Source: Cryptomeria japonica
Taxonomy: Eukaryota; Streptophyta; Pinopsida; Cupressales; Cupressaceae
DNA: 64,000 bases
Assembly: GCF_030272615.1 (NCBI RefSeq)
Contig: NC_081405.1
Location: forward strand, 470,014,008 to 470,078,007
Direction of reading: 5' to 3'
Under the pieces are notes generated by a model. That model ran no database searches, was not told the DNA's origin, and saw only the letters and a list, made by a program, of their open reading frames with translations. This document shows positions 10,675 through 21,888 of this stretch, piece after piece. Position 1 is the stretch's first letter. Each line of letters starts with the position of its first letter. Both the position numbers and the translations under genes were made by a program.

Positions 10675-11830
10675 TGGTAACTAACCTGGTGCCTTGGAAT
10701 AAGTCTAACAGCTTGAAGAAGACCATGTATCTAGAATCCATGGAGATGAGTTTGAGGAAAGAACTTCAAGTGGCACTTGAAGACTTTGATGCTGAAAGAT
10801 TGAAGAACATGAAGTTGCAAGATGAGTTGAGATCTGCTAAGGAATTCATCCTTACTCAACAAGAGAGGTTGTCATCTGCACAAGCCAAAAGGAAAGAACT
10901 TTATGATCAATTACAAAACCAGGATGATGAAGAAAAGAATGCTCTTAAGGAACTAGCCAAAAGATGAGTCAGGAAAATGGTGTCATGAAGAATGAAGTGC
11001 AAGCCCTAACCATGAGGATGTCTAAGGAAATTGAAGACTAGAAGTAGAATAAAGAAAATATTGCCAAATCTCTAAAAGATAGATCTGAAGAATGAATGCA
11101 TTAGGATGGCACATGAGAATGATATGTTGAGAACTAAATTAGTACAATCTCAGAATAATGAGCAAGAGTTGGAAAGAATGATAAGAGTCCTAAGAGGTGA
11201 TCTAGATTCTGCAAATGAGTACAAAGATAAGTGCAACACTAGTTCTGCAAAGCTCTATGAATTATTGAAGAATCAAAGGTACAATGGAGACACTAGAGGT
11301 CTTGGATTTGAGCATGGAGAAAACTCTGGTACTACAAATTAGGATGATACATCTGGTCAGAAGAACAATAAGAAAAATTCACTAGTCAATCGGAATCAGA
11401 GGTCATCGGTAAGACAGCCCAATGCACATAAATTTAATGGTAGATTCTTTGTTTGTAATAAGTTTTCTCATATGGAAAGTCAATGCAGAAATAGAGTCAA
11501 TCAGAACAACAATTCATTTACCGATTAGTATTTCAATTGCAAAAATTATGGGCATAGGATAGCAGATTGTAGAATGAATTCAAATGTCATGCATGTGGAA
11601 AGTTTGGACATATGCCTAATCAATGTAGGTCAAGAAACGATCAAGGTTGCAGAAAGGTAATTCAAAAGCACAATGTCACTTGTTATGCATGCAACAAAGT
11701 AGGACACATTGCTAAATTTTGCAGAAGCAAGAACCTATCGGTAGTAAATGACAAATCCAATGAGAAGGGAAAGAAAAAAGTTGATGATATTAGGAAGGAG
11801 CATGAGAAGAAGTGGATTATGAAGTCTTAG
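10675..11830 (+). pseudogene. Copia-A copy b gag
   Basis: Follows LTR1 with a degraded PBS (ATTGGTAACTAACC, compare TGGTATCAGAGC). A gag frame at 10674-10967 encodes a Glu/Lys-rich coiled coil (MSLRKELQVALEDFDAERLK...). A TGA and frame changes follow; then NDMLRTKLVQSQNNEQELERM (11106-11342), the linker, and knuckles with losses (FVCNKFSHMESQC with Gly to Ser; MPNQC; CYACNKVGHIAKFC intact at 11681-11722). This is the only copy with the gag N-terminus, and it shows the coiled coil is closely related to Copia-B gag (53032-54036). Confidence 0.85.
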
Positions 11831-12043
11831 GAACAACTAGTAGAAGCATATACCCTGGTTACTCAACCAATAGAGCAGAATGCTCCTGCACCAGTAGGAA
11901 ACTCATTTGGTAACTAAGGAAGATGCCTTTGGGGGGGGCAAATTGATGACAAATCTTGCATTGCCCCTAGTAGTGGTCTAAAAGCTTGTTTGAGACATTG
12001 GAGATGTCAGTTTGAAGGTTAACCAACAAATATTTGTTGGATC

Positions 12044-12352
12044 TTGGATATAGTTTGGTTTACCGGTAACCATTTATGTCAACAAAGAATTAGGGTTTCA
12101 TATAGGACACCTTATGAGTTATGGTTTGGTCATACACCTACAGTTAAGTATTTCAGAACCTTTGATAGTGAATTGAAAAGTTTGATCCTAGATGTGATGA
12201 AGGGATATTTCTTGGTTATTCAACTGAAAGAAAAGCATATAGATGTTATAACAAAAGATTGCAGAGAATTGTGGAAAGCACTAATGTCAAGGTGGATGAG
12301 TAGTACAGAGGTCAAATCAAAACTTATGAGAGAGAACCGAAAGTGGAAATGA
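12044..12352 (+). pseudogene. Copia-A copy b integrase C-terminal remnant
   Basis: Contains RVSYRTPYELWFGHTPTVKYFRTF, the copia integrase tail, then a shifted version of the GYSTKRKAYRCYNKR block. The catalytic core is absent upstream, with the same joint as copies a and c. A G-run (GGGGGGG near 11930) lies in the preceding linker. Confidence 0.8.
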
Positions 12353-13012
12353 TCATAATTGATTTAGTAATGCCTACACCAGAATAGCATGTTGAACCAG
12401 TTACCTCAGCAATATTAGAAAATTCAACAGTAACTAAAGATCAAAGTAGAGATACAGAAAGTTGGGAGACTCACGGGTATGTAAGGTTGAATCATTTAGA
12501 AGATCAGATCATTGGAGACAAGAGAAAAAGAGTGATGACAAGGAGAACATTGGCAGTTGAAGAGGTATGCTTAATTTCTAAAATTAAACCGGTATCAGTA
12601 GTTGAGGCATGTAAGGATGAATGTTGGATGAAAGCTATGAAAGAGGAATTGGATCAGATAAAAAAGGACAACACATGGACTATAGTTCCCTGGCCTCAAA
12701 ATAAGAATGTTATTGGAACTAAATTAGGTTTTTAGGAATAAATTGAATGAAGATGGACAAGTTGTGTGAAACAAGGCTAGATTGATCTGCAAAGGATATT
12801 CTTAGAAGGAAGGAATTGATTATGATGAAACCTTTTTCTCTGGTAGCTAGGATTTTCAGATATTTTTAAGGAACAACTGAATATGGTTTGTGGTATCCTA
12901 AAGATGATTTCTTTACACTATGTGCATATACAGATGCAGATAGGGTTGGAGATATAGATGACCGGAAAAGCACATCCGATGGAGTTTTCTTTCTTAGAAA
13001 GAAACTTGTTTC
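12353..13012 (+). pseudogene. Copia-A copy b RT start and RNase H, first part
   Basis: Linker and RT N-terminus (VSVVEACKDECWMKAMKEELDQI...NTWTIVPWPQNKNVIGTK) as in copy c, a TGA at 12767-12769 at the same codon as copies a and c, and the same jump from LVAR to IFRYF. RNase H begins ATCAGA-type YTDAD and continues to KKLVS, where Tat-2 is inserted; the domain resumes at 29363. Joining the flanks with one copy of GTTTC restores homology with copy a. Confidence 0.84.
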
Positions 13013-14158
13013 TGTAAAACCTTAAAAAGGTCACCTAAACCATGGGCCCCTAATCTCAACAACATCACCAAGGTCCTAACCAAAGGCAATTAAATCAACC
13101 TTGAGCACCTAATTAATTAATTCTTCAATCATTAATGTTACATGGCAATAAATCACTCAATATTAATTAAATATTTATTTAATTAATTAAATCATTCCAA
13201 GTAAATCATTTTGATCAATTATCTTATTTATTTAATTAAATATCCTAGCATATTTAATTAATAAATAAATTTATCATTTAATCATAGAAAAAGGAATTAA
13301 TTTACAAAAAGAGATTAATCACAAAAAAGAGGAATTAATATGCAAAAGAAAGAGTTAAATTGAAAACAAAAGAAAAGAATTAAATTGAAAGAAGAAATCA
13401 AACTTAAGATATTTCATTTTTCTAAATTGAGATAACTTGAAAATGAGAAAAGCAATTAAATTGAATTAATCATTTTCTCTAAAATTCAAATTCAAATCTT
13501 TTGAGGAAAGAGGTTCAGTTGTTTTGAAAAGGCTTTTTTTCTAAATAAAAATCTTGAGCAAATTAAAGGAAAGTGCATGGAATCACCTATTTTTATCTCA
13601 AGTGCATGGAATCAACTAAATTTATCTCTAATGCAGACTCGGACTTATAATTTGAATACATTCAATCAAGCTATAATTGGAATCCATCTCAAGATTAACT
13701 TAATCTAATCTCTCAATTATTTTTTATTGTAGCCTTCATCTCTCATTCTAAACACCCTGGAGATTTATTGTTATTGTTCAATTTTTGCTCTAGAGTCATT
13801 GAAGATATTGTGCTTTGAGATTATTGCATCTTAGTTGAGCTTTTTGAATATTTAGTTTAAATATGATTGCTTGAATTCATATAGCTTAATATTCATTCAT
13901 CTAGCTTATTCTTGCATACATTTAGCTTATATGTGTGCTCATATAGATTAAATCCTTCATCTTGGTGTAGTCTAGTCACTGGTATTGCTTAGATAAATCT
14001 AAGAGCAAGTTTATACTTGCATCTTTTAGAAGGCAATAGGTCGATTTGTTATGGTTTTCATATGCATGATAATATTTGTCTAACCATGCATGCAATAACT
14101 TAATTGAAGTGTTGTTCCTTACAGCTTGCAGATACTTTATCCAATTTTCACACACACA
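13013..14158 (+). repeat. Tat-2 5' LTR (lacks TATA region)
   Basis: Starts TGTAAAACCTT, ends ...CACACACA, 1146 bp. Compared with the 3' LTR it lacks 79 bp that correspond to 28831-28909, including the TATAAAT box, and lacks one copy of a 21-bp repeat near 29080. Confidence 0.93.
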
Positions 14159-14162
14159 TTTT

Positions 14163-14180
14163 TGGTGCCCACCGTGGGGC
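14163..14180 (+). other. Tat-2 primer binding site
   Basis: TGGTGCCCACCGTGGGGC lies 4 nt after the LTR's terminal CA. It starts with the TGG that pairs with tRNA CCA ends. The Tat-1 PBS (TGGCACGCCCGGTGGGAC) has the same layout. I do not assign the tRNA. Confidence 0.85.
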
Positions 14181-16170
14181 AGAAGACTACATCTTTCGAC
14201 CTCGCAGATTAGCTTACTTTTATTTTTCCAGATTTTTTTCATACAATTTCTGCAAAAACTTGTACAAGTTTTCACAGAGGCCTAAACGAAAAACTACAGG
14301 TATCATATGATCCATCACGAATTATCATATGACTCATTGAGAATACTCGTACGGTATTCTGGATTCTGGTATTAAAACAAACTACATTTGTTAGGATTTT
14401 TTTTTTGTTGAATTTTTATGGTACTAATATTGACCCTGGCTTGTTGTCTGTCTATCTAAGAGATTTTGACAGCCTAACCAATTTTTGCAGAATGCTTGTC
14501 GAAGAACACGCCTATCACACAAAAACAATATGATTATTGATTCATTGTTTTTGCAGGTTGCCTGAGGAGATTCAACTAAACATCGTGTAGTCTTTAAATT
14601 CATTTTTAGGCACTTAAATTGCTATCTGGTTAATGGAAAAATTTGTCTTTTGTGTTTTAATAAAATTCTAAGACATAGGAGAGTATGCTCTTGTCTGTAC
14701 AGACAACTATAAATCTAGACCCTCGAAGCTTTTTCTAAGTTTTAAGATTTGTGTACCTTTAGCGGGCCTGTCACAGTGGGAAAAAGTAATCACCCTGTGA
14801 GAACGACCCAAGTGAGTACAATTGGGTCTGAGCATTCCAAGTAACTATAATAAATAGGCCTCTAGTGATTAAAGTCTCAGAGGATGGGATTATTTGTGTT
14901 TTCTGTTTGAGATCTCCCATATCAAGCATTTTGTAGGGCCTCGCGGACTCAATCATGTTTACGTGACTATAGCTTGTTTCAGTACCTTGTCAGGCTATAG
15001 GCCTCAATCATGCTTGTGGGACTTCAAGGGGTAATTTCGAACAGAATTCTTGACTAAGAACTATAAGATAGAGGCTACTCGATTCACCTCCAAAAGGGGG
15101 ATAATCTTTGTGCAAGAGAGATAGTAACTCTCCCAAGATACTTACCATTTCGTGCCCACATTAGCATTTGGAGTCAGCTAATACAGCGTTGAGAATCCAT
15201 TATGTGAGACTCGGCAATCGTATTCTAATTAGCTATTGGGTGTCTACCTAAGTCTGCAAGCAAAGGTTTTCTTCTCTAAGCCAACTTTCATAGGGTTAGC
15301 GTGGTGTTCTTGAAGTCATTATACATCTTGCGTGTTTATTGTTTTTTCATCCTTGAAACTAAAACTAAAATACTGAAATTAGATAAAACAATCAAAAATG
15401 TTGAAAACTTAGTGATCAAAACTCCCCTTGTTAGAATATTGTCTTTGTTAGTGATCAAAACCTTGTCAATGTCAGAATCTCATCTTTGTCCAGTCCTCTA
15501 TTGTACGAGTCTACTAAATTATCATCTAGCTATATACCTATCGTCATACGAGTCTAGATTCATCCTGTCAGAATTATCATTTCGGTCCTTGAGAATTGTC
15601 GTCTGACCCTATAAACATTGTCGTGTGAGTAAACATAATCCTCATCAGATTATTATCTAGAGAACCTTAAACTATCATGTGAGTATAGGCAACAACTCAT
15701 ACGAGAAACTATCTATGTCATCTGAGACTTGCTAAATTGTCATCTGGATCTAAATACTTTGTCATTCAAATTTTTTATTTTGTCAGTCCAGAAGCTTGTT
15801 TGTTTGCACACTTTTTGAGAATTGTCATACTTGCCTAATCAGTCTACATCGAGTGTAAATCTGGTCATCATAATTGTGAGCATAAACAACCTCGATAGTG
15901 TACCGATGTCGTTGTGTTGCATGAATTTATCGATTATCTCCCAGCTAGTTCAAATCAATCGATTATCAAACTTATCAAATTGCTTATCAATCACTTATCA
16001 AACTTTATCAACCTAGGTTGCTTATATCACGTCTTATACAGGATAGATCATTCCTAAAAATAGACTAGGTCTTAGTCACCTTTCTCAAATCACTACGTTA
16101 AATGCATAATTAGCTCTGATTTAATCTTGACTTTTGCATCACATCTAGCTCTTGGTCCTGTCGGTTGTAA
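14181..16170 (+). other. Tat-2 gag leader
   Basis: About 2 kb of non-coding leader between PBS and gag. Its second half carries the TTGTCGTNTGA-type motif array (15500-15835). Nothing else recognisable. Confidence 0.7.
15500..15835 (+). repeat. TTGTCRTNYGA motif array in Tat-2 gag leader
   Basis: Irregularly spaced copies roughly every 15-35 bp: ATTGTACGAGTCT, CGTCATACGAGTCT, ATTGTCGTCTGAC, ATTGTCGTGTGAGT, CTATCATGTGAGT, ATGTCATCTGAGAC, ATTGTCATCTGG and weaker ones, with outliers near 14330 and 14350. The same motif, in the same sense relative to the PMD gene, fills the PMD intron at 26640-26870. Confidence 0.75.
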
Positions 16171-16821
16171 ATGCACGTTCAAACTAGAAGCTCTTATAAA
16201 AATTCTAACAAAAGTAAGAATCCCATGGCTACCTTTGCCCAACAAATTCAATATCTCAAGAGAGAAATATATGACATTCAAGCCCAACAAAAAGATTCAA
16301 TGACCTCTCTTGAGATAAAATTTTATGATATCCAGAACACTAGACTTCAAGAAATGCTAAAGCAATTACATAAGGTGGAATAGAAAGTAATTGAAAATCA
16401 AAAGCCAAATATCATACAAGATCAAAAGACACCTTCACCAAGACAAAAAGACATCTATCCCCTAGATAGACAGTTTACACATTTGGGGCAATCTATTGAA
16501 TCAGCTTTGGAAGAGCTTCTTAAGCATAATCTTATCATATTGCGCAAAAAGACCAAATGGGGATGTGAAATTTTGAGTAATTTCTATGCATACCATAGGC
16601 ATAAAAAACATAAGACTTCAATTTGTATGGAATTAAAACAAAAAATTCAAGACCTCCTTGATGATGGTGTTATTGAAATTGAAGATCATAAAAATTCACC
16701 TAAGGAGAAACCAGATGTCATTTCCAAGCATGATCAAAATTATGAACTTGTGTCTAGCAATGGCCTACATGTAGCCTCCATCTCTTCCATGATGCCTCCA
16801 TTTCCTAAGGCTTCTCAATAG
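16171..16821 (+). pseudogene. Tat-2 gag remnant
   Basis: Two plus-strand pieces: a coiled coil (16171-16383: QQIQYLKREIYDIQAQQ...) and, after stops, 16483-16821 with QSIESALEELLKHNLI, FYAYHRHKKHKTSIC and IQDLLDDGVIEIEDH. The second matches the C-terminal part of Tat-1 gag (LESVFKKLVANKVI, CEFHKSKGHKTSNC, VQDLIDRGDIEIEGH), including the CHHC-type knuckle, whose first Cys is lost here. The conserved gag core (AHIRQFF...WFSQLPP in Tat-1) is absent, so gag was deleted internally. This is the main evidence that Tat-2 belongs to the same lineage as Tat-1. Confidence 0.8.
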
Positions 16822-17833
16822 TAGTCCATATCATAACCCTCAAATGATGAACCTAATGATGAATCTTCTCATGTTGACCCTCAAGGGCTATCTCAAGGGT
16901 CATCCCATCCAATGGTTGAAAAAGATCCTACCTCCCTAGAATCCCATGAGGATCCCATTATACCTTTCCATTTATTCCAAGATGATCCCCTTCCATCTCA
17001 AGAGAAAAGTATCCTTCCTAAGCAAGATCATGATGCCTCTTCCACCTTTTCAAATGATCCTATTCAAAATGAAGATCCAAACACCCTTCCTGCTCTATCC
17101 TATGATCCTCTTGTGTGTCAAGATCAAAGGATATTTTCATCTCCTTATCATAATCCTCCATGTCTATCAAAATATTTATAAATGCAAAGGGGTAGACCTT
17201 CACAAGCAAAAACTCCTCCATATTAAAGACAACATTAAGGGTCATGGCCTCAGTGGCATTCCTCAAGATGTTTGTATCCCTATTAAACCAAAATCCAAGT
17301 ACATGTCTTCCCCTTCATCTCTTCCATCCATTTTAGGACCCTATATTCCTCCATCCCTTGTGCAGGGTCAACAAAGGCATACATCTTCGTGTACTTTCCA
17401 TCCATCTATAAGGACACAAAGGCTCACTGAGCAAAAGAAAGAAAAATCAAAAGCTACATGGGTTCCTAAGGTACTTGTAGAAGCAATGCATTCCAAGAAA
17501 CTACAAAAGCATGAAAAATAAAAAATCTTGTGGATCCCTAAGCGTCTCTTTGAAGCACAACAGTCTAAAGAAACATCCAAATCAATAGCCAAGATTATTG
17601 TTCCTCCATCACCTCCTTCATCCATTTTGGATCCTTATGTCTCAAAATCCCTGGTTGTTCCTCCATCCAAATCTCAAACTCTGAGATCCACTTTTCCTCC
17701 ATCAATCCACCATCCCTCAAGTTGTGTGCCAATGGTGATCCTACAAATGTTTCCATTCACTCATGCACCAAACTTTCAAGATCTAATCCATTATCCAACA
17801 CCTCTTTTTCATCTTCCCATACCCCTTATCTGA
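16822..17833 (+). pseudogene. Tat-2 Pro/Ser-rich region of unknown function
   Basis: Three overlapping plus-strand frames encode low-complexity Pro/Ser/Asp-rich protein (EDPIIPFHLFQDDPLPSQEK..., then SSPSSLPSILGPYIPPSL, then PPSPPSSILDPYVSKSL). A short theme recurs: WVPKVLVEAMHSK near 17460 and WIPKRLFEAQQSK near 17530. It lies where gag-pol should be. No known domain; it may be filler coding sequence of a non-autonomous family. Frames shift several times, so it is not intact. Confidence 0.5.
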
Positions 17834-18789
17834 TCCTTTGCATAAAAATTTGCTATAGTTTCATCACCAAATCCAAAAACTAAGGAAATCAACACTAGAG
17901 ATGTTGGACATGTACACTTAGTTGAGTCCTTCTTGGAGAGACATCTTTATGTTGGACCAATGAACTACCTACACAAAAATCCCTAACCCTATGAACAACA
18001 TGAACCTTAAATGATATTATATCTAAGGGTTGGGTTAGTTTATGTTGGCATTGTGTTGTCATTGATGTCAACCGGTATAGGATGTTAATGGTATCACTGA
18101 CATTGATGTCAGCTAGTGAACAAGAAGTTGTCGATATGATGTTGCATACAACCAAGGTGAAGAGATTACATGGTGAGCATTGGTCATGCTGAAGTGGCAA
18201 AATACTGCTTGGTACACCAGAAGAGAAGTAGGAGTATGGGATCAGAAATACACACCGGACATGCAAGGTGTGCTACCAGGACAGTGAAGGATAAATGTGG
18301 AGTTGACATTATGTGTTTGTCATCTTGACAAACCAGATGAGAATAGAATCAAGTTGATGAAAAGGAATGATGGAGAGTCTACAGGAATATACATGGGATA
18401 CTGGAATACTGAAGAGAGGTTGATGTAGAATAGTTGGAGTGTGATGACTTGGTGTCATCAATGTGTCTCACCGACAAGAAGGAAAGCATGTTGCCCTCTG
18501 GTAGACACATTAACCAGAATCTGCATTGGTGATAGTTGACATGTTATGTCAACCGATGAAACATTAGAGAAGAGACAAGGAAGATAAGGTTCTCACCTAA
18601 TAAAGATGGAACTCGTTGAATGTTGATGACATGATGTCATCAAGAGTGGTAACCAATATGAAAGCCCACTGGTAATATTGACAAGGTGCAAGTGCAGAAG
18701 ACTCCTACCTGATGAGAATGTGTGTCTATTGGATTGACATGTCTAAAGACTGGTTTGAGGGTTACTGATGCAGAGGTTCAGGGGTTCTA

Positions 18790-20340
18790 GGTGACTTCAA
18801 TAAAATATTTTTTCAAGTGCTTCACACTCCTTGCATTTGCCTAGTGTTTCCAAGGCACCTTAAGGCTTCAAAGGGGCAAATCAATACCCAACTCTCCACT
18901 ATGACTCCTAGTGTCTTCAACAACTTATTCCAACCCAATTAAATAAGTTTCAATTAGTTTTAAGGTTTCAAGACTTCTCCATGCTCTTAAACCCCACTAT
19001 GCCTGCTACTAGCCCTAGAGCCCCAATTAGCCCACTTGAGGCTGAATTAATTCCGTTTCTCCAATTTTTCCCAAATAACTTCCAAAAAAAACTAGCTTTT
19101 TGGATACCCTTTTTGGCTTCAACATATATCAAAATTAGGTATGGTTGTTTTGGACCATGCCTTTGCTGTCCTAAGACTGAGACTATTTTTGATGTAAAAA
19201 CCCACACTTTTAGGAAGCAAGTATATAAAATACTTATCCCCCAACCTTTAAACTCTCAAAAGTAGTTTTTTATGACTCCAAACCAAGGAAAATCCAATTT
19301 TTTAGGTTCTATGATCTTGTTTAATGTGCAAACCCCAAATCCCTCACCAATAGGCTCCCAAAACCAAGGGTTTCTTGATTAACCACTCTCCCAGCACTGC
19401 TGCAACTTAATCAAGGTTCATACACCTTCTCCTATACCATATTAGACATATCCAATCATTAAACTACCCCTTTGTTAAGGTAGATCTTATGCTACTATAG
19501 GCTTGCTATGCTTCCTACTCACTTCTCCTTCATACAACTCACAATGATCACCTGTCAAACCACACTTCCTACAAGTTATTTGGTTAGGATCATATTATAC
19601 ATATTAGATAGAGCCTCCTCTATGAGAAATAGGACCTTACATCCATAGAAGGGCTCCAAATTGCATTTTGGGCCTTCAATGCCAATGATACAACTCAGAA
19701 TATTTTAGGACAGTCAGCACAAATGACAAAATCTGAGAAAAACCTGCTACAAAATCATTCCAAATCACTTATTATAATGTTTAATGACTTCCCAAGGCTT
19801 ATACCATGAAAGATCAATCACTTTCAAGCAACAAAACACAAGAAATTGCAAGAAAATGAAGGTTTTATTCACTTTTTCTGTTAAATCCGTACAACATCCG
19901 TACTGTAGCATCCAACCCCACCAAAATGGAGTTCCAAGGTTTTATAAGACCTTCCCCCAACTTCCCAAACCGAAATCAATCAGTTATTTGTCATTATAGA
20001 CTTGTTTAGACTCTAAAATCCATTTTCCCACCTAAAAACAACTAACCGTTAGAATTCAAAATTTTGAATTTCTAACTTACAATTTATTGAATAATTTAAA
20101 GCCTAACCTATCAAACTTAATGTTTTATTACTCCTAGGATCCAAACAAACTTATCTAACCATCCAAATCCTATTTAGGCACTATTGGCCTCCCTTACATA
20201 ATTTTGGTCCTAAAGCCCTTATTAAGACCTTTAAGACATTTAACTTTAAAATCATATTGATCATTACAAATTTCCATCATTGGCTTCAAAACACTCCAAT
20301 TCACTTGTTTTGATTCATAACTCTTCATGGTCTTGATAGC
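18790..20340. other. Probable foreign segment inside the nested LTR
   Basis: Composition and vocabulary change sharply at about 18790 (after AGGTTCAGGGGTTCTAGG) and change back at about 20340 (before GGGTGCACCTGCACC), where the ACCGGT-rich LTR style resumes. No ORF of interest, no terminal inverted repeats and no TSD could be identified. Confidence 0.4.
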
Positions 20341-21479
20341 TTGCTTGGGTGCACCTGCACCAGTTACACTGGCAGAATAGACACGGTCATGACAAGAATG
20401 ACAACTGCCAAGGTGTCATAAGCTGGTAGGGTTTGCTTACTGGTAGATGAAACCGGTTATGTGTGTGTTTGGTGACTAGGTATGAACTGACAGAATAGTG
20501 TGATGAGGAGGATACCGACAGTGATGCCACATAAGGATGAAATCGCAAACGTGCATGAAGTGACGAATGAAACATGCACAGGTCAGTGAAGTAAGGTCAG
20601 TGAGGTAGTTGTGATTGGTCTGACATTAATGGTGATTGCAAAGCTTAAGGTAGATTTGTAGAGCTTTACGGCTTGAGATCCAAGATAGATTGATTGTGCG
20701 GATCAAAGTAGGCAAAGGAGACAGATGGGCCATTCATGGTGATTGACTGAGAAAAGACAAAAGATTGATTACAGGATGTTGAAGAAGGAAGGTGTGTTCT
20801 AGAAGGCACATAAATAGCAGATATGTGCAGATAGACATCTCTGAGTCATGATCCGATCAGATTTGATTGGATTCGGTGTGTCTCATGATCAATGAAGAAA
20901 AGCCTAAGGTGCCAAGTTTGAACTAGTTTTTGGTGGGAAGTCTAGGTCATAAATAGGTGAGCCTAACAGATAGTTCATGTTGTTGAATTGTAGAAGATTG
21001 TGCTATTGCAAAGTGACTATGTGTTACTTTTGCATGTAAGAGAAAAATAGTGAAGTTCTCCATGAATGTATGAGAAGAGAGTAAGTGGGAGGGAGAATGA
21101 GGTTGAAGTGTTCAACCGGTAGAAGAGCAGAAGTGGTAGTGTCCATACTGGCAAAGCAAAGGTGAAGAAAGTTGCAGAGTAGGAAGGCATAGAACCAACT
21201 AAGTATGGTACTTATGGAGAGAAGCAAAGAGCTGAAGGAGGTGAGAATCGGCCGAGAAAAAGGTGAATCGGTAAGTAGCAGCAGTGAGAAGAGAGAGAGC
21301 AGTGAGTAAGAAGAGAAGATCCAGTAGGATAGTGACTTAGTTGGTGGAGATTCAGTCAGAGTAAGAAAAGAACTAGTAAGGCTAAGGAGATACCTTACTG
21401 ACAAGGAAGATTGTATGAAAGCAAGATTCACTTATAACAAGATAACAACTTATGTATTTGATGTTTATATTGTGAACAC

Positions 21480-21612
21480 TGAGTTGTAGCTCGGTTCAGG
21501 GGTTGTAGCTCCTTTGGGTTGTAGCCCATAAATCAGGTAGGGGTTGTAGCTCCTTAGGTTGGTGCCCTAAAGTCAAGGGTTGGTGCTCCTTGGGTTGGTG
21601 CCCTAAACTTTG
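21480..21612 (+). repeat. GTTGTAGC / GTTGGTGCC tandem words in nested LTR
   Basis: Alternating units GGGTTGTAGCTCCTT and GGGTTGTAGCCC, then GGTTGGTGCTCCTT and GGTTGGTGCCC, about 25-30 bp apart. The second word changes in both halves of a pair, giving a two-step repeat. Confidence 0.7.
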
Positions 21613-21888
21613 TAACAGTTTTTTCATTGTGAGGCTGGATTGGAGCAGTAGACTCCAGTAGCATTGCTCACCGAGGTTTTCCCCATCTTGGGCTTTCCTC
21701 ATACATCCTAGTGTTATGAGATGCTCTATGTGTGTGATTATTTTGAGTTGGTCTCCTCACTAATCGGTATGTCTCCATTGTGTTAGATCCCATAACCGAG
21801 ATACACACATAAGTTAGTTGAAGGGAAAAAGTTTAAGAACCACTGATTCACCCCCCCCTCTCAGTGGTGAATTGTGTCTAACAGTTTA

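Larger units (their letters stand above)
18043..21883 (+). mobile_element. Nested LTR-bounded insertion (probable solo LTR), TSD GTTTA
   Basis: Begins TGTTGGCATTGTGTTG and ends GTGTCTAACA, flanked by GTTTA at 18038-18042 and 21884-21888. The start and the C-rich motif near the end (GATTCACCCCCCCCTCTC, ~21846-21862) are those of the local copia LTRs. There is no PBS, PPT, gag or pol and no second copy of the end sequences, so it fits a large solo LTR, 3841 bp long, itself interrupted by a foreign segment between about 18790 and 20340. Confidence 0.78.

Noticed and set aside
21480-21520. tRNA-like words (TAGCTCGGTTC, GGTTCAGGG)
   Set aside because: No cloverleaf can be drawn; they belong to the GTTGTAGC repeat.
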